A program made the translations under genes and the position numbers. DNA of 64,000 bases from Kineosporia succinea (GTDB lineage Bacteria > Actinomycetota > Actinomycetes > Actinomycetales > Kineosporiaceae): contig NZ_JAUSQZ010000001.1 in assembly GCF_030811555.1 (NCBI RefSeq), forward strand, positions 2,232,001 through 2,296,000. Direction: 5' to 3'. The notes under the pieces are model-generated. The model saw only the letters and a program-made list of their open reading frames with translations. It was not told the DNA's origin and ran no database searches. Below are positions 33,380-43,202 of this stretch, piece by piece. Position 1 is the first letter of the stretch, and each line of letters starts with the position of its first letter.

Positions 33380-33407
33380 TTGAACGGTCGACATACGCGT
33401 CTATGAT
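33380..33407 (+). promoter_or_regulatory. Sigma-70 type promoter upstream of bpa
   Basis: TTGAAC (33380-33385), 16-nt spacer, TATGAT (33402-33407). Transcription would begin near 33414 and leave a leader of about 130 nt before the ATG at 33543. The patch is AT-richer than its surroundings. Confidence 0.55.
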
Positions 33408-33542
33408 CGACATCACTTCACTCCCAGTCATGACTCTTCATCGGCCGAGCGGACGATCCGGGGCGGATCCGAGCGGCGGAGATACGCCTCCCTCAGGGGC
33501 GAACACCTCGCGCCGGACCCCCGGGCAGGGCACGATGGAGCC

Positions 33543-34139
33543 ATGACCAGCCAGCCGCACCCGTCTGCCGTTGACGGGGACGTAACCGACATGTCCGATT
33601 CGGCGAACGAGCAGGATTCCGGCCCTCACGACGAGCGCGTCGTGGTGGTCACGCCCGAAGGCATGGCGGTCACGGGTCCCAGCAACAGCGAGACGAACCC
33701 GGCGAACCAGATCGAGCAGCCGGCCAAGGTCATGCGGATCGGCAGCATGATCAAGCAGTTGCTCGAAGAGGTCCGGAGCGCTCCTCTCGACGAGGCGGGC
33801 CGCGCCCGGCTCGCGGCGATCCACGAGCGGTCGCTGAAGGAGCTCGAAGACGGGCTGGCCCCGGAACTGGTCGAGGAGCTGCACTCGATCGTGCTGCCGT
33901 TCAGCGGCGACTCCACCCCGACCGACGCCGAGCTGCGGATCGCGCAGGCTCAGCTGGTCGGGTGGCTGGAGGGGCTGTTCCACGGCATCCAGACGGTGCT
34001 GTTCGCCCAGCAGATGGCGGCGCGCACGCAGCTCGAGCAGATGCGCCGGGCTCTGCCCGGGGGTGCCGGGGCGATGGCGCCCGAGGGGCTGGGCGGCGGT
34101 CAGCAGGCCCGGCCGGGTGGCACGGGCCAGTACCTCTGA
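33543..34139 (+). CDS. bpa: Bacterial proteasome activator
   Basis: 198 residues, whole-length match to the Bpa (DUF2587) family. A disordered acidic N-terminus is followed by the helical ring-forming core: QIEQPAKVMRIGSMIKQLLEEVRSAPLDEAGRARLAAIHERSLKELEDGLAPELVEELHSIVLPF. The protein ends GQYL, the C-terminal motif that docks into the 20S proteasome and opens its gate. ATP-independent degradation of unfolded proteins is the known role. Its presence shows that the organism carries a proteasome. A good promoter lies upstream. Confidence 0.95.
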   Translation: MTSQPHPSAVDGDVTDMSDSANEQDSGPHDERVVVVTPEGMAVTGPSNSETNPANQIEQPAKVMRIGSMIKQLLEEVRSAPLDEAGRARLAAIHERSLKELEDGLAPELVEELHSIVLPFSGDSTPTDAELRIAQAQLVGWLEGLFHGIQTVLFAQQMAARTQLEQMRRALPGGAGAMAPEGLGGGQQARPGGTGQYL

Positions 34140-34192
34140 TCGCCGCATCACCGTTGATCACGAGGCTGAGAACAGGAGACCGAGGACTAGCC

Positions 34193-34648
34193 GTGGGGAT
34201 GCTCGACTGGATCCGGACGCCGGTCATCGGCGCGGGCCCCCTCGGTAACGGCGTCTGGCGCCGCGTGCACGATCGGTTCGCGCGAGCTGTACGGCGTTAC
34301 CGGGCGGTCATCGATGTCGTCCCCTCACGCCCGGTCCGCGCCGAGCTCGCCGACATCGGCGAGGACCTCGACGAGATCCTCGAGCTGGTGCGCGAAGCCT
34401 GTGAACACGCTCAGGCCCAGGCCCCGAGCGAGGGCCCGGACGTCCCGGTCGGCCCCGGAGACATCTACCTGGATGTCCACCGCCGCCTGGCCCGTGCGGC
34501 CACGCTCTGCTCCCGCGCCTCCGAGTCCGCGATGATGGCCCGCGTCGCCGTCCGCATGAAAGACGCCGACGGCGTGCGCGACCACATCGACGCCGCCCGC
34601 CGCACGGTCAAGCAGGTACGCGAAATGGTCGAGGGCGCAGTCATCTGA
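34193..34648 (+). CDS. Conserved hypothetical helical protein next to bpa
   Basis: 151 residues from GTG 34193 with GAGG seven bases upstream; the ATG at 34199 is an alternative. Mostly alpha-helical by composition: FARAVRRYRAVIDVVPSRPVRAELADIGEDLDEILELVREACEHAQ and HIDAARRTVKQVREMVEGAVI. No signal peptide or membrane segment. I do not recognise the function. It follows bpa by 53 nt on the same strand and is probably cotranscribed, so a link to protein turnover is possible but unproven. The same frame is open far upstream inside bpa, which is shadow. Confidence 0.7.
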   Translation: MGMLDWIRTPVIGAGPLGNGVWRRVHDRFARAVRRYRAVIDVVPSRPVRAELADIGEDLDEILELVREACEHAQAQAPSEGPDVPVGPGDIYLDVHRRLARAATLCSRASESAMMARVAVRMKDADGVRDHIDAARRTVKQVREMVEGAVI

Positions 34649-34661
34649 CCCGGCGCCCCAT

Positions 34662-35095
34662 CTAACCCGGCCCGTCACTGACTCGGCCCCGCCACCTGAC
34701 CCGGTCCGCCACCTGACCCGGTCCGCCACCTGACCCGGCGCGCCACCCAACCCCGGCCCGTCACCTGACCCGGCGCGCCACCCAACCCCGGCCCGCCACC
34801 CAACCCCGGCCCGCCACCTGACCCCGGCGCGCCACCCAACCCGGCGCGCCACCCAACCCCGGCCCGCCACCTGACCCCGGCGCGCCACCCAACCCGGCGC
34901 GCCACCCAACCCGGCTCGCCACCCAACCCGGCTCGCCACCTGCCCCCGGCCCGCCACCTGCCCCCGGCCCGCCACCTGACCCCGGCCCGTCACCTGACCC
35001 GGACCCGTCACCCAACCCGGCCCGCCACCTGGCCCAGCCCCGCCACCCCAACCCGGCCCGCCACCTGACCCGGCCCCGCCACTGTGCGCCCGCGT
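34662..35095. repeat. Degenerate tandem repeats in a gene-free convergent gap
   Basis: More than twenty units of 17-20 nt, variants of CGCCACCTGACCCCGGCC and CGCCACCCAACCCCGGCC, one strand C-rich and the other G-rich. No stable protein-coding reading. The spacing is irregular and units lack unique spacers, so it is not CRISPR. It fills the left part of the 1-kb gap 34649-35688. Confidence 0.85.
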
Positions 35096-35122
35096 AGCCC
35101 GCATGCTCCGGGCGCGAGATGG

Positions 35123-35156
35123 CGATGCTTTCGATTATCGATAATCGAAAGCATCG
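35123..35156. repeat. AT-rich perfect palindrome, copy 1
   Basis: 34-bp perfect palindrome with arm CGATGCTTTCGATTAT followed by a central CG and the mirror arm. The inner 26 bp (35127-35152) recur exactly at 46289-46314. It is much more AT-rich than its surroundings and lies between two tandem-repeat blocks in a convergent gap. No gene is visible between it and the next repeat block (35157-35440). Confidence 0.95.
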
Positions 35157-35440
35157 AATCTTCCACCGGCCGCCCGATCAGCATTGAGGACGCGGTGGCA
35201 CCTGAGTCTCCACGTCACCTCTGAGACCAGCGGGATGGCAGAACCGGCCGTACTTGATCGTGTGACGAGCAGATCGTGTTGAACTCGCTCGCGTGACCAG
35301 CCGAACGCATTGACCCCACCCCGCATGACCAGCCAAACGCGTTGAGCCCACTCGACATGCGCGGCGGACGCAGCCGAATTGGCCGAACTCGCCGCCCGCG
35401 TGCGGTCAGGGCGGTCCGGCGGCCAGTCGGGCTCCCAGCT

Positions 35441-35637
35441 CCGGGCTCCCGGCTCCCGGACTCCCGGCTCCCGGACTCCCGGCTCCCGGACTCCCGGACT
35501 CCCGGCTCCCGGACTCCCGGACTCCCGGCTCCCGGACTCCCGGACTCCCGGCTCCCGGACTCCCGGCTCCCGGACTCCCGGACTCCCGGACTCCCGGCTC
35601 CCGGACTCCCGGCTCCCGGACTCTCGGACTCCCGGGC
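35441..35637. repeat. CTCCCGG tandem repeats
   Basis: About 25 copies of CTCCCGG with one extra base (A or none) alternating, forming 7- and 8-bp units. Located between the palindrome and the 3' end of the ferredoxin gene. No coding function is seen. Confidence 0.9.
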
Positions 35638-35688
35638 CGGGATGACCGGTGGTGCTTCTGTCTGCGCGCTCAGATGACGGGGCCGGGG

Positions 35689-37002
35689 TCAGCGACGGCT
35701 CTTCTTGCGTGCTTCTCGGCGGGTGCGGGGGCGGTCGTCCGGGGGTGGGGCTGCCTTCTCGGCCTCGTAGCCGTCGAAGAACGGGTGGTACGGCTCGTCC
35801 TGGTCCGGTTCGGGCACGAGGGAGGGGTGTCCGTAGGCGGGAGTCGCGTGGCGCGGCATGCCGCCCGACGGGGTCTGCCGCCGCGTCGCGTTCGGACCGG
35901 TGACCGCCTGGATGGCCCCCGTGATCGGGTCGTCGGCGGGCTCATGACGACGTGTGGGGGTCTGTCCGGTGGGTGACGGCTGGCCGGCGCCCGGTTCCTG
36001 CCCGGTGCCGGGTGCCCAGTTCGTCGCTGGAGCTCGTCCTGCGGCGGGGAGCTGCCCAGTCGTCGGGAACTGGCCCGTGCCCGGGTACTGGCCCACCATC
36101 GGGTGCTGCCCGGTCTCTGGGTACTGGCCGGTCGTCGGGTATTGGCCGGTCGTCGGGTATTGGCCCGTCGCCGGGTATTGGCCCGTCGCGGACTGCTGCC
36201 CCGTGGCCGGGAATTGGCCGGTCCCGGGGGGCTGGTTCGCTCCTGGGTACTGGCTCGCCTTCGGGTTTTGGCCCGTCAAGGGCTGCTGCCCGGTTGCGGG
36301 ACCTGGCGCGGGCAGGGGGAACTGCCCCGTGCTGGGGTACTGGCTCGCAGCTGGGGTTCCGCCCGCCGCCGGGGGGTGGCCGATCGTGGGGAACTGGCCT
36401 GTTACCGGAGGCTGGCCGGGGGTGGGCGACCAGGTTGGGACGGGTTGCGGTTGGGCGGCCGGGTGGATCGGGGTCGGGTGGATCGGGGCCGGGCCTTGTC
36501 CTGGGCGCAGTTCGGGGTCGCCGGTGGGGTTCCAGCGGGTGGCCGGGGGCGTGTGCACGGGTGTGTGCGCGGTGGGAGCGCTGTCGGGTGGGCCCCAGTT
36601 CGCGACTGGGGTGGGGCCCGGGTCGGCCCGGCGCAGCGGGCCGGAGGGGGGCGTCTGGTGCGAGGCGGTGACGGGATGGGCGCCGGTGGCCGGAGCCCCG
36701 GCGTCGGAGCGGCCGCGGCGCTGCACCGGGTGCGAGCCGGTGGCCTCGCGGATCGCTTCAGCGATCGGATCGGCGGCCCGGGGCGGGGCGGCGATCTCCT
36801 TCTCCTCCAGGATCAGGGCGAGCGTGGGGCAGGCCGCGACGGCGCGCTTCGCGTTGGCCTGCACCCCGCGGGTCACCGCCCGGTCGGCCAGGATCGGATA
36901 CCCCCACTCGTCCAGCGTCACCAGCTCCGGAACGAGCTCGGCACACAGGCCGTGGCCCTTGCAGGCCGGCCAGTCCACGCTGAGCCGTCGTTCCGCTGCC
37001 AT
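35689..37002 (-). CDS. Single-cluster ferredoxin with long GQYP-repeat tail
   Basis: 437 residues. The first 65 or so residues are a 3Fe-4S type ferredoxin: VDWPACKGHGLCAELVPELVTLDEWGYPI and AVAACPTLAL, with Cys14, Cys20 and Cys58 as cluster ligands. The remaining part is disordered: Pro/Thr/His-rich, then about fifteen repeats of the kind Thr-Gly-Gln-Tyr-Pro (residues about 205-345), then a charged end TRREARKKSRR. Stand-alone ferredoxins of this type give electrons to cytochrome P450s, but none is nearby. ATG at 37002 sits 12 nt after GGAGGT. It follows the HAD phosphatase gene by 10 nt. Confidence 0.8.
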   Translation of the reverse strand: MAAERRLSVDWPACKGHGLCAELVPELVTLDEWGYPILADRAVTRGVQANAKRAVAACPTLALILEEKEIAAPPRAADPIAEAIREATGSHPVQRRGRSDAGAPATGAHPVTASHQTPPSGPLRRADPGPTPVANWGPPDSAPTAHTPVHTPPATRWNPTGDPELRPGQGPAPIHPTPIHPAAQPQPVPTWSPTPGQPPVTGQFPTIGHPPAAGGTPAASQYPSTGQFPLPAPGPATGQQPLTGQNPKASQYPGANQPPGTGQFPATGQQSATGQYPATGQYPTTGQYPTTGQYPETGQHPMVGQYPGTGQFPTTGQLPAAGRAPATNWAPGTGQEPGAGQPSPTGQTPTRRHEPADDPITGAIQAVTGPNATRRQTPSGGMPRHATPAYGHPSLVPEPDQDEPYHPFFDGYEAEKAAPPPDDRPRTRREARKKSRR

Positions 37003-37012
37003 GGGCCGGAAT

Positions 37013-37843
37013 CTACCTCCCGACCTTGTGGTCACGTCCGGCCAGGAGCTCCTCGATCACCTGAGCGACCCCGTCCTCGTCACAGGGCGGAGCCTGACGA
37101 CTCGCCGCTGCAATCGCGTCGGGGTGCCCACCGCTCATCGCGTAGCCGGTGCCGGCCCAGGTCAGCATCGGGATGTCGTTGGGCATGTCACCGAACGCCA
37201 CCACCTCACCGGCCTCCACCCCGAGCTCACCGGCGAGCCAGGCCAGGGCGCTCGCCTTCGTCACCCCGGGCGCCGAGATCTCGAGCATGTGAGCCTGCGG
37301 ATCCGAGTGCACCACCTCGGCCAGATCGCCCAGCACGGCGCGGGCCAGCACCAGCATCTCGTCGGAGTCCATCTCCCCGTAGTGCTCCGCGGACTGCTTG
37401 CACAGCACCTTCACCACCGTCGGGTCGTCACCGAGCAGCACGTCGAGCGGCGCCGGGTCGGTGTCCTGGGCCGCCGGATGCATCGCCCTGTACGCCGGCT
37501 CACGCCGGTACCCGGCCAGGGTCTCCAGCGCGAACGCCGCCCCCGGGATACGTTCCCGCAGCCGCTGCGTCACCGCGACGACCGTGGGCAGGGCCAGCGC
37601 CCGGCTGCTCACCACGTCACCCGTGGCCAGGTTCAGCACCACCGCGCCGTTGCCGCACAGCGCCAGGCCCTGGTGACCGGTCATCTCGACGATCGGTTCC
37701 ATCCAGCGCGTCGGCCGGCCGGTCACGAAGACCACGTGCACGCCGAGACGTTCGCAGGCCGTGAGTGCGTCCAGGGTGCGCTGCGAGATGCGCCCGTCCC
37801 GGCCGACGATCGTGCCGTCCAGATCGCACGCAACCATTCGCAT
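37013..37843 (-). CDS. HAD-superfamily phosphatase, Cof type
   Basis: 276 residues. Motif I is VACDLDGTIVGRDG, motif II VVFVTGRP, motif III lysine in VTKASALAWLAGELGV, and motif IV VVAFGDMPNDIPML. The C2-cap Cof subfamily removes phosphate from sugar phosphates, nucleotides or flavin precursors in the cytoplasm; the substrate cannot be predicted. Start ATG 37843 (with a second ATG two codons on) has a weak AGG eight bases upstream. It is upstream of and close to the ferredoxin gene. Confidence 0.9.
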   Translation of the reverse strand: MRMVACDLDGTIVGRDGRISQRTLDALTACERLGVHVVFVTGRPTRWMEPIVEMTGHQGLALCGNGAVVLNLATGDVVSSRALALPTVVAVTQRLRERIPGAAFALETLAGYRREPAYRAMHPAAQDTDPAPLDVLLGDDPTVVKVLCKQSAEHYGEMDSDEMLVLARAVLGDLAEVVHSDPQAHMLEISAPGVTKASALAWLAGELGVEAGEVVAFGDMPNDIPMLTWAGTGYAMSGGHPDAIAAASRQAPPCDEDGVAQVIEELLAGRDHKVGR

Positions 37844-37903
37844 GCACACATCCTGCCCTGCCGATGCCCGGCCGGAGGACGCGTGGGGCACGACGGGCGT
37901 CCG

Positions 37904-38329
37904 ATGGCCGGTTTCCGTGACCCATGGCTTACCTTCGTGCTCGTGGCAGGCGACGAGGAACCGGAAACCTACGACATCGAGAGCCTCGAGGACATCGATG
38001 CCCTCCTCGGTCCCGGCGGACGTGAGGTGACCATCCACTCCGAAGGCGGTCTCACCGTCCTCGCCACCCTCGAAGAAGGCTCCCTGGTGATCAGCGGGAC
38101 CGACACCGACGCGTCCTCACTCTTCGGCGAGGACGTCTCGGAGTACGAGTACTCGATCACCGTGGCCCCCGGCGACGTGCCCCGCGTGCTGGACGCACTC
38201 GACGTGGCCCAGGACCTCGACGTGCTCGACGCCCTGGTGCTGCGCGGCTCCGACCTGGTGCGCATCGGCGAGGCGGGCTGGCTCGAGAGCATCGGCGTGC
38301 AGGCCGAGTTCTGGTCCCGCATCAGCTGA
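37904..38329 (+). CDS. Conserved hypothetical acidic protein
   Basis: 141 residues from ATG 37904, or 128 from GTG 37943 (start uncertain, no clear ribosome site at either). Strongly acidic: EEPETYDIESLEDIDALLGPGGREVTIHSEGG, GTDTDASSLFGEDVSEYEYSITV, VLDALDVAQDLDVLDALVLRGSDLV. The alternation of strands and helices suggests a small globular cytoplasmic domain. I do not recognise the family. Divergent from the HAD gene; a hairpin follows its stop. Confidence 0.65.
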   Translation: MAGFRDPWLTFVLVAGDEEPETYDIESLEDIDALLGPGGREVTIHSEGGLTVLATLEEGSLVISGTDTDASSLFGEDVSEYEYSITVAPGDVPRVLDALDVAQDLDVLDALVLRGSDLVRIGEAGWLESIGVQAEFWSRIS

Positions 38330-38349
38330 CAGAAGAAGGTGGAGGTGAA

Positions 38350-38391
38350 GCGCCGGGCGGGCGCGACATCCTTCGCAGCGCCGCCCGGCGC
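38350..38391. terminator. GC-rich hairpin in a convergent gap
   Basis: An 11-bp perfect stem (38350-38360 with 38381-38391) with a 20-nt loop, between the stops of the acidic protein gene and the LuxR-type regulator gene. No U tract. Confidence 0.55.
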
Positions 38392-38524
38392 CGAGGCTCG
38401 AGGAGCCGGACCGGATCCGCAGGGTCCGGTTCCCACTCGCCTCACCGGACACCCCCCGCGGCGTCCCGGCCATCGCTCACGCTAGGCAGGTACGCCACGG
38501 TCGGCACGCCCCCAAAACCGGGGG

Positions 38525-39271
38525 CTACTCGGCGTGAAATCCCTCGGCGTCGTGCAGCAGGCCGTCTTCGACCGCCCGGCGGTGCAGCGCGATCTTGGTC
38601 CGCGCCTCCCGGCCCGCGTGGGCGTACTTCTCCCGCACCCGGGTGAGGTAGGTCTTCGCCGTCTCCACCGAGATGTCCAGCTGCCGCGCAACCGTTTTCA
38701 GCGGCAGACCGGACGCGTACAGCACCAGCGCCCGGCGTTCCTGCGGGCTCAGCGCGGGTCCGGGCTCACCGTGCTCGTCGGCCACCAGCATCGCCGCCAG
38801 CGCCGGCGTCACGTGTCCCTCACCCCGCGACGCGGCCCGCACGGCGTGCGCCATCTCGTCCGCGTTCTCGCTCTTCGGCACGTAGCCGAGAGCCCCCGCC
38901 GACACACACTCCCGCACCCGCCGAGGGTCGGAGAAGGTGCTCACCACCACCACGGCCACGCCCGCCGCCGACAGCTCCACGATCTTGGCGCTGGCCGGGA
39001 CGTCGTCACCGAGGTCGATGTCGAGCAGCACCACGTCGACCGGGAACCGGGGATGCCGCACCAGCTCGCGGAACTCGGTGACCGCGATGACCACGTCGAG
39101 GTCGTCGGCCCGGGTGGTCAGCCAGGTGGTCAGGCCGTCCAGCATGAGCCGGTGGTCGTCCACGATGGCGACCCGCGTGCGCCGCACCGGATGCTGCCGA
39201 GGGATCGGTGGCCCGGCGAGCTCGAGCCGATCCTTGTGCTTCACATGCAGCTCAGGTCGCCCGTCTCTCAC
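38525..39271 (-). CDS. LuxR/NarL-type response regulator
   Basis: 248 residues from GTG 39271 (AGGTGG five bases upstream). The receiver domain reads TRVAIVDDHRLMLDGLTTWL, VDVVLLDIDLGDD (phospho-acceptor Asp) and VVVVSTFSDPRRVRECVSAGALGYVPKSENADEM. The HTH is LSPQERRALVLYASGLPLKTVARQLDISVETAKTYLTRVREKYA. It binds DNA as a dimer when phosphorylated. About 30 residues precede the receiver, which is longer than usual. No histidine kinase is next to it, so it is an orphan. Other GTG starts (39244, 39186) are possible. Confidence 0.88.
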   Translation of the reverse strand: MRDGRPELHVKHKDRLELAGPPIPRQHPVRRTRVAIVDDHRLMLDGLTTWLTTRADDLDVVIAVTEFRELVRHPRFPVDVVLLDIDLGDDVPASAKIVELSAAGVAVVVVSTFSDPRRVRECVSAGALGYVPKSENADEMAHAVRAASRGEGHVTPALAAMLVADEHGEPGPALSPQERRALVLYASGLPLKTVARQLDISVETAKTYLTRVREKYAHAGREARTKIALHRRAVEDGLLHDAEGFHAE

Positions 39272-39515
39272 CTGACCCACCTGGTCGCGCTCGTCCACCC
39301 CGCCCTCACATCCTCCCGATCGAATTTCCGTCCGGCCCCCGCGATGTGAGCTGACCGGTGGTGATGCCGCCATCCTGCCCGGTGGGACGCACGGTTCCAG
39401 CGGGTCAGATCGGGAGAGTCTGCGCAGGACCTGCGGGTTCCACGCTGAGTGGCGGTCCCGGATCGGTACCGGCCGGACAGATGGGGCCAGACGGCTGACG
39501 CCGACTACCGACCGG

Positions 39516-39543
39516 TCAAGAGAAATTGGTCAACCGGCGATAC
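39516..39543 (+). promoter_or_regulatory. Candidate sigma-28 (FliA/WhiG-type) promoter of the chemoreceptor
   Basis: TCAAGAGA (39516-39523), 12 nt, then GGCGATAC (39536-39543), against the FliA pattern TAAAGTTT-N11-GCCGATAA. It lies 36 nt before the GTG of the chemoreceptor gene, a natural target of flagellar sigma factor. The rest of the gap 39272-39578 shows no gene. Confidence 0.45.
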
Positions 39544-39578
39544 ATGGACTCCCCGACCTTCCCCGATGGAGAGCACCC

Positions 39579-41048
39579 GTGGCAGCACCCACAGCACCGT
39601 CTTCCCACCCTCTGATCGCCGTCAGTGCTGTCGGCGCCCTCTTCACCGGCGTCCTCCCGGTTCTCGGGGCCCCGAGCTTCGCCCCGATCGCCGCCGGTGT
39701 GCTGGTGGCCGCCGGCGCGGTCGTTCTCGGCCGGAACCTGAACCGGTCGGTCTCCCGCCTGGACGCGGACGCCGGCGCCGCCACCCGCGCCCTGACCTCC
39801 GGTTCCCTGAACCTCAAGGCCGACGCCGAGCACCCGGTCAGCTCGTCGGTCGCCGTGCTCGGCAGCACCCTGCGCCCGCTCGGCCCGGCCGTCGACCTGC
39901 TCGTCATCGCCGGTCAGGAGATGTCCGCGGCCGGCGCCACGATCAGCGACGGCGCCCAGGACACCAGCGGCAACGCCAACCAGATCGCCGAGTCGGCCGC
40001 CGACGTGTCCCGCAACGTGGCCGCGATGGCCGCCGCCGGTGAGCAGATGCAGGCCGCCATCGCCGAGATCTCACGCAGCGCGGCGATGGCCGCCGAGACC
40101 GCCGCCTCCGGCGTGAACGCGGTGGGCTCCGCGGTCACCACGATGGGTGCGCTCGAGCAGTCCAGCGCCCGGGTCGGCGACATCGTCAAGACCATCACCA
40201 CGATCGCCGAGCAGACCAACCTCCTGGCCCTGAACGCCACCATCGAGGCCGCTCGCGCCGGTGACGCGGGCAAGGGCTTCGCCGTGGTGGCCGAGGAGGT
40301 CAAGCAGCTCGCACAGGAGACCGCCCGCGCCACCGAGGAGATCGGCAACACCGTCCAGCAGATCCAGGGCGACTCCTCGCACGCCATCCAGGCGATTCAC
40401 GAGATCCGCACGATCATCGACCGGATCAGCGAGTTCCAGCAGAGCATCGCCACCGCGGTGGAGGAGCAGACCCTCACCACGCAGCAGCTCACCCAGACCA
40501 CCGCCGAGGTCGCGGGCCAGGCCGAGTCGATCGCCGGCTCGGTGGCCGTGGTCGCCGACCGGTCCACCTCCACCACCACCGCCGCCGTGCGCAACCACAA
40601 GGCGGTCAGTGAGGTGGCGCGCCTCGCCGGTGAGCTGAAGGCCGTCGTCTCGGCCCTCACCCTGCCCGAGGTCGAGATCGTGGCCCCCAGCTACTCGATC
40701 GGCTGGGACCGGCCCGCGAACCGTCTCGACATCGCCCTGCGCGGCAACTGGGACCTCCCGCTGGCCACGACCTACGCCAACGAGCTGAAGGCGGCCTTCC
40801 TGGAGAACAAGCCGGGCTGGAAGGTGCTCTGCGACATGAGCCAGCTGGGCGCCACCACGCCCGAGGTGCAGGCGCAGATCGAGGGCACGATGGCCCGGGC
40901 CGCCGAGCTCGGCATCGGCTACGCGGTCATCCTGCTCGACAACCCGCTGGTCGCGATGCAGATGCAGCGCTCGTCCGACGCCACCGGGGCCCCGATCGGC
41001 TACGCCACCAACAAGTCTGACGGTCTGGCGATCCTGGCCCAGCACTGA
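39579..41048 (+). CDS. Methyl-accepting chemotaxis protein with C-terminal STAS-like domain
   Basis: 489 residues, GTG start with GGAGAG upstream. Two membrane segments (residues about 11-50) have almost no outside loop, so there is no extracellular sensor. The signalling hairpin is complete: [47 protein letters not shown]. After the helical bundle (about residue 365) comes a compact domain, [50 protein letters not shown], ending near [11 protein letters not shown], that looks like a STAS/SpoIIAA-type fold. It should signal to CheA. The STAS-like end may sense an intracellular cue or bind a partner. Confidence 0.87.
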   Translation: MAAPTAPSSHPLIAVSAVGALFTGVLPVLGAPSFAPIAAGVLVAAGAVVLGRNLNRSVSRLDADAGAATRALTSGSLNLKADAEHPVSSSVAVLGSTLRPLGPAVDLLVIAGQEMSAAGATISDGAQDTSGNANQIAESAADVSRNVAAMAAAGEQMQAAIAEISRSAAMAAETAASGVNAVGSAVTTMGALEQSSARVGDIVKTITTIAEQTNLLALNATIEAARAGDAGKGFAVVAEEVKQLAQETARATEEIGNTVQQIQGDSSHAIQAIHEIRTIIDRISEFQQSIATAVEEQTLTTQQLTQTTAEVAGQAESIAGSVAVVADRSTSTTTAAVRNHKAVSEVARLAGELKAVVSALTLPEVEIVAPSYSIGWDRPANRLDIALRGNWDLPLATTYANELKAAFLENKPGWKVLCDMSQLGATTPEVQAQIEGTMARAAELGIGYAVILLDNPLVAMQMQRSSDATGAPIGYATNKSDGLAILAQH

Positions 41049-41060
41049 CAGGCAACCGAA

Positions 41061-41108
41061 AATGAGGGACGCGCCGGGAGACTCGGGTCTCCCGGCGCGT
41101 CCCTCATT
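41061..41108. terminator. Long perfect bidirectional terminator
   Basis: A perfect 21-bp stem (41061-41081 with 41088-41108), extendable by one pair, with a 4-6 nt loop, between the convergent chemoreceptor and DUF779 genes. An A run before the left arm gives a short U tract for the minus-strand transcript. Confidence 0.9.
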
Positions 41109-41114
41109 GGTGGT

Positions 41115-41537
41115 TCAGGAATTCAGGGCCCCGAGCTCGTCGTCGGTGAGCAACCGGGACCGGATCAGGAACCGCACACCGTGGGGCGCCTCGAGCGAGA
41201 AGCCCGCTCCCCGACCGGGAACCACGTCGATGGTGAGATGCGTGTGCTTCCAGTACTCGAACTGGTTGCGCGACATCCAGACCGGGATCTTGTCGGCGTC
41301 GAGCGGCAGCTCGGCGAGCAGCACGTCGGCGTCGCCGGTCATGAAATCACCGAGCGGGTAACACATCGGCGAGCTTCCGTCGCAACAACCACCGGACTGG
41401 TGGAACATCAGCGGACCGTGCTGCTCACGCAACGTGCGCAGCATGTCCACCGCCGCCGGCGTGAAAGCGACCCGGGTGTAAGGGTCGTCCTTCACCACGT
41501 CGGCGAGTTCCGCCTCCAGCGCTCCACTTTCCGTCAT
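41115..41537 (-). CDS. DUF779 family protein, partner of aldehyde dehydrogenase
   Basis: 140 residues covering the family: VAFTPAAVDMLRTLREQHGPLMFHQSGGCCDGSSPMCYPLGDF, DVLLAELPLDADKIPVWMSRNQFEYWKHTHLTIDVVPGRG. The Cys cluster (GGCCDGSSPMC) is characteristic. Function is unknown, but this family is regularly found with acetaldehyde/aldehyde dehydrogenases of the ExaC/AldB type, as here, 33 nt downstream of one. It is likely cotranscribed with it and may help maturation, protection or redox control (inference). Confidence 0.9.
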   Translation of the reverse strand: MTESGALEAELADVVKDDPYTRVAFTPAAVDMLRTLREQHGPLMFHQSGGCCDGSSPMCYPLGDFMTGDADVLLAELPLDADKIPVWMSRNQFEYWKHTHLTIDVVPGRGAGFSLEAPHGVRFLIRSRLLTDDELGALNS

Positions 41538-41570
41538 CTCATCATCTCCGGGCCGCCGGGGGTCTGCCGA

Positions 41571-43094
<1,524 letters not shown>

Positions 43095-43202
43095 GGATAA
43101 CCTCCGTCACTCCTCCGGGCCGTCGTTGGCTGCGGAGCTGTGGCCGACGCTAGGTCGCGGGAGGTTGCAGCAACGTTGCGACCGCACGTTGTCAGGGGCT
43201 TT

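Noticed and set aside
34662-35095. CRISPR array or Gly/Pro-rich protein gene
   Set aside because: Repeats are degenerate and without spacers; the open frames are simple consequences of repeat composition and lack ribosome sites.
35123-35156. Ordinary intrinsic terminator
   Set aside because: The stem is AT-rich, perfectly palindromic with almost no loop and without a U tract in this copy, and the same core recurs in another island. Termination is possible but does not explain the conservation.
35123-35156. ParB parS site
   Set aside because: The parS consensus core (TGTTTCACGTGAAACA) is not present; only the general palindromic character is shared.
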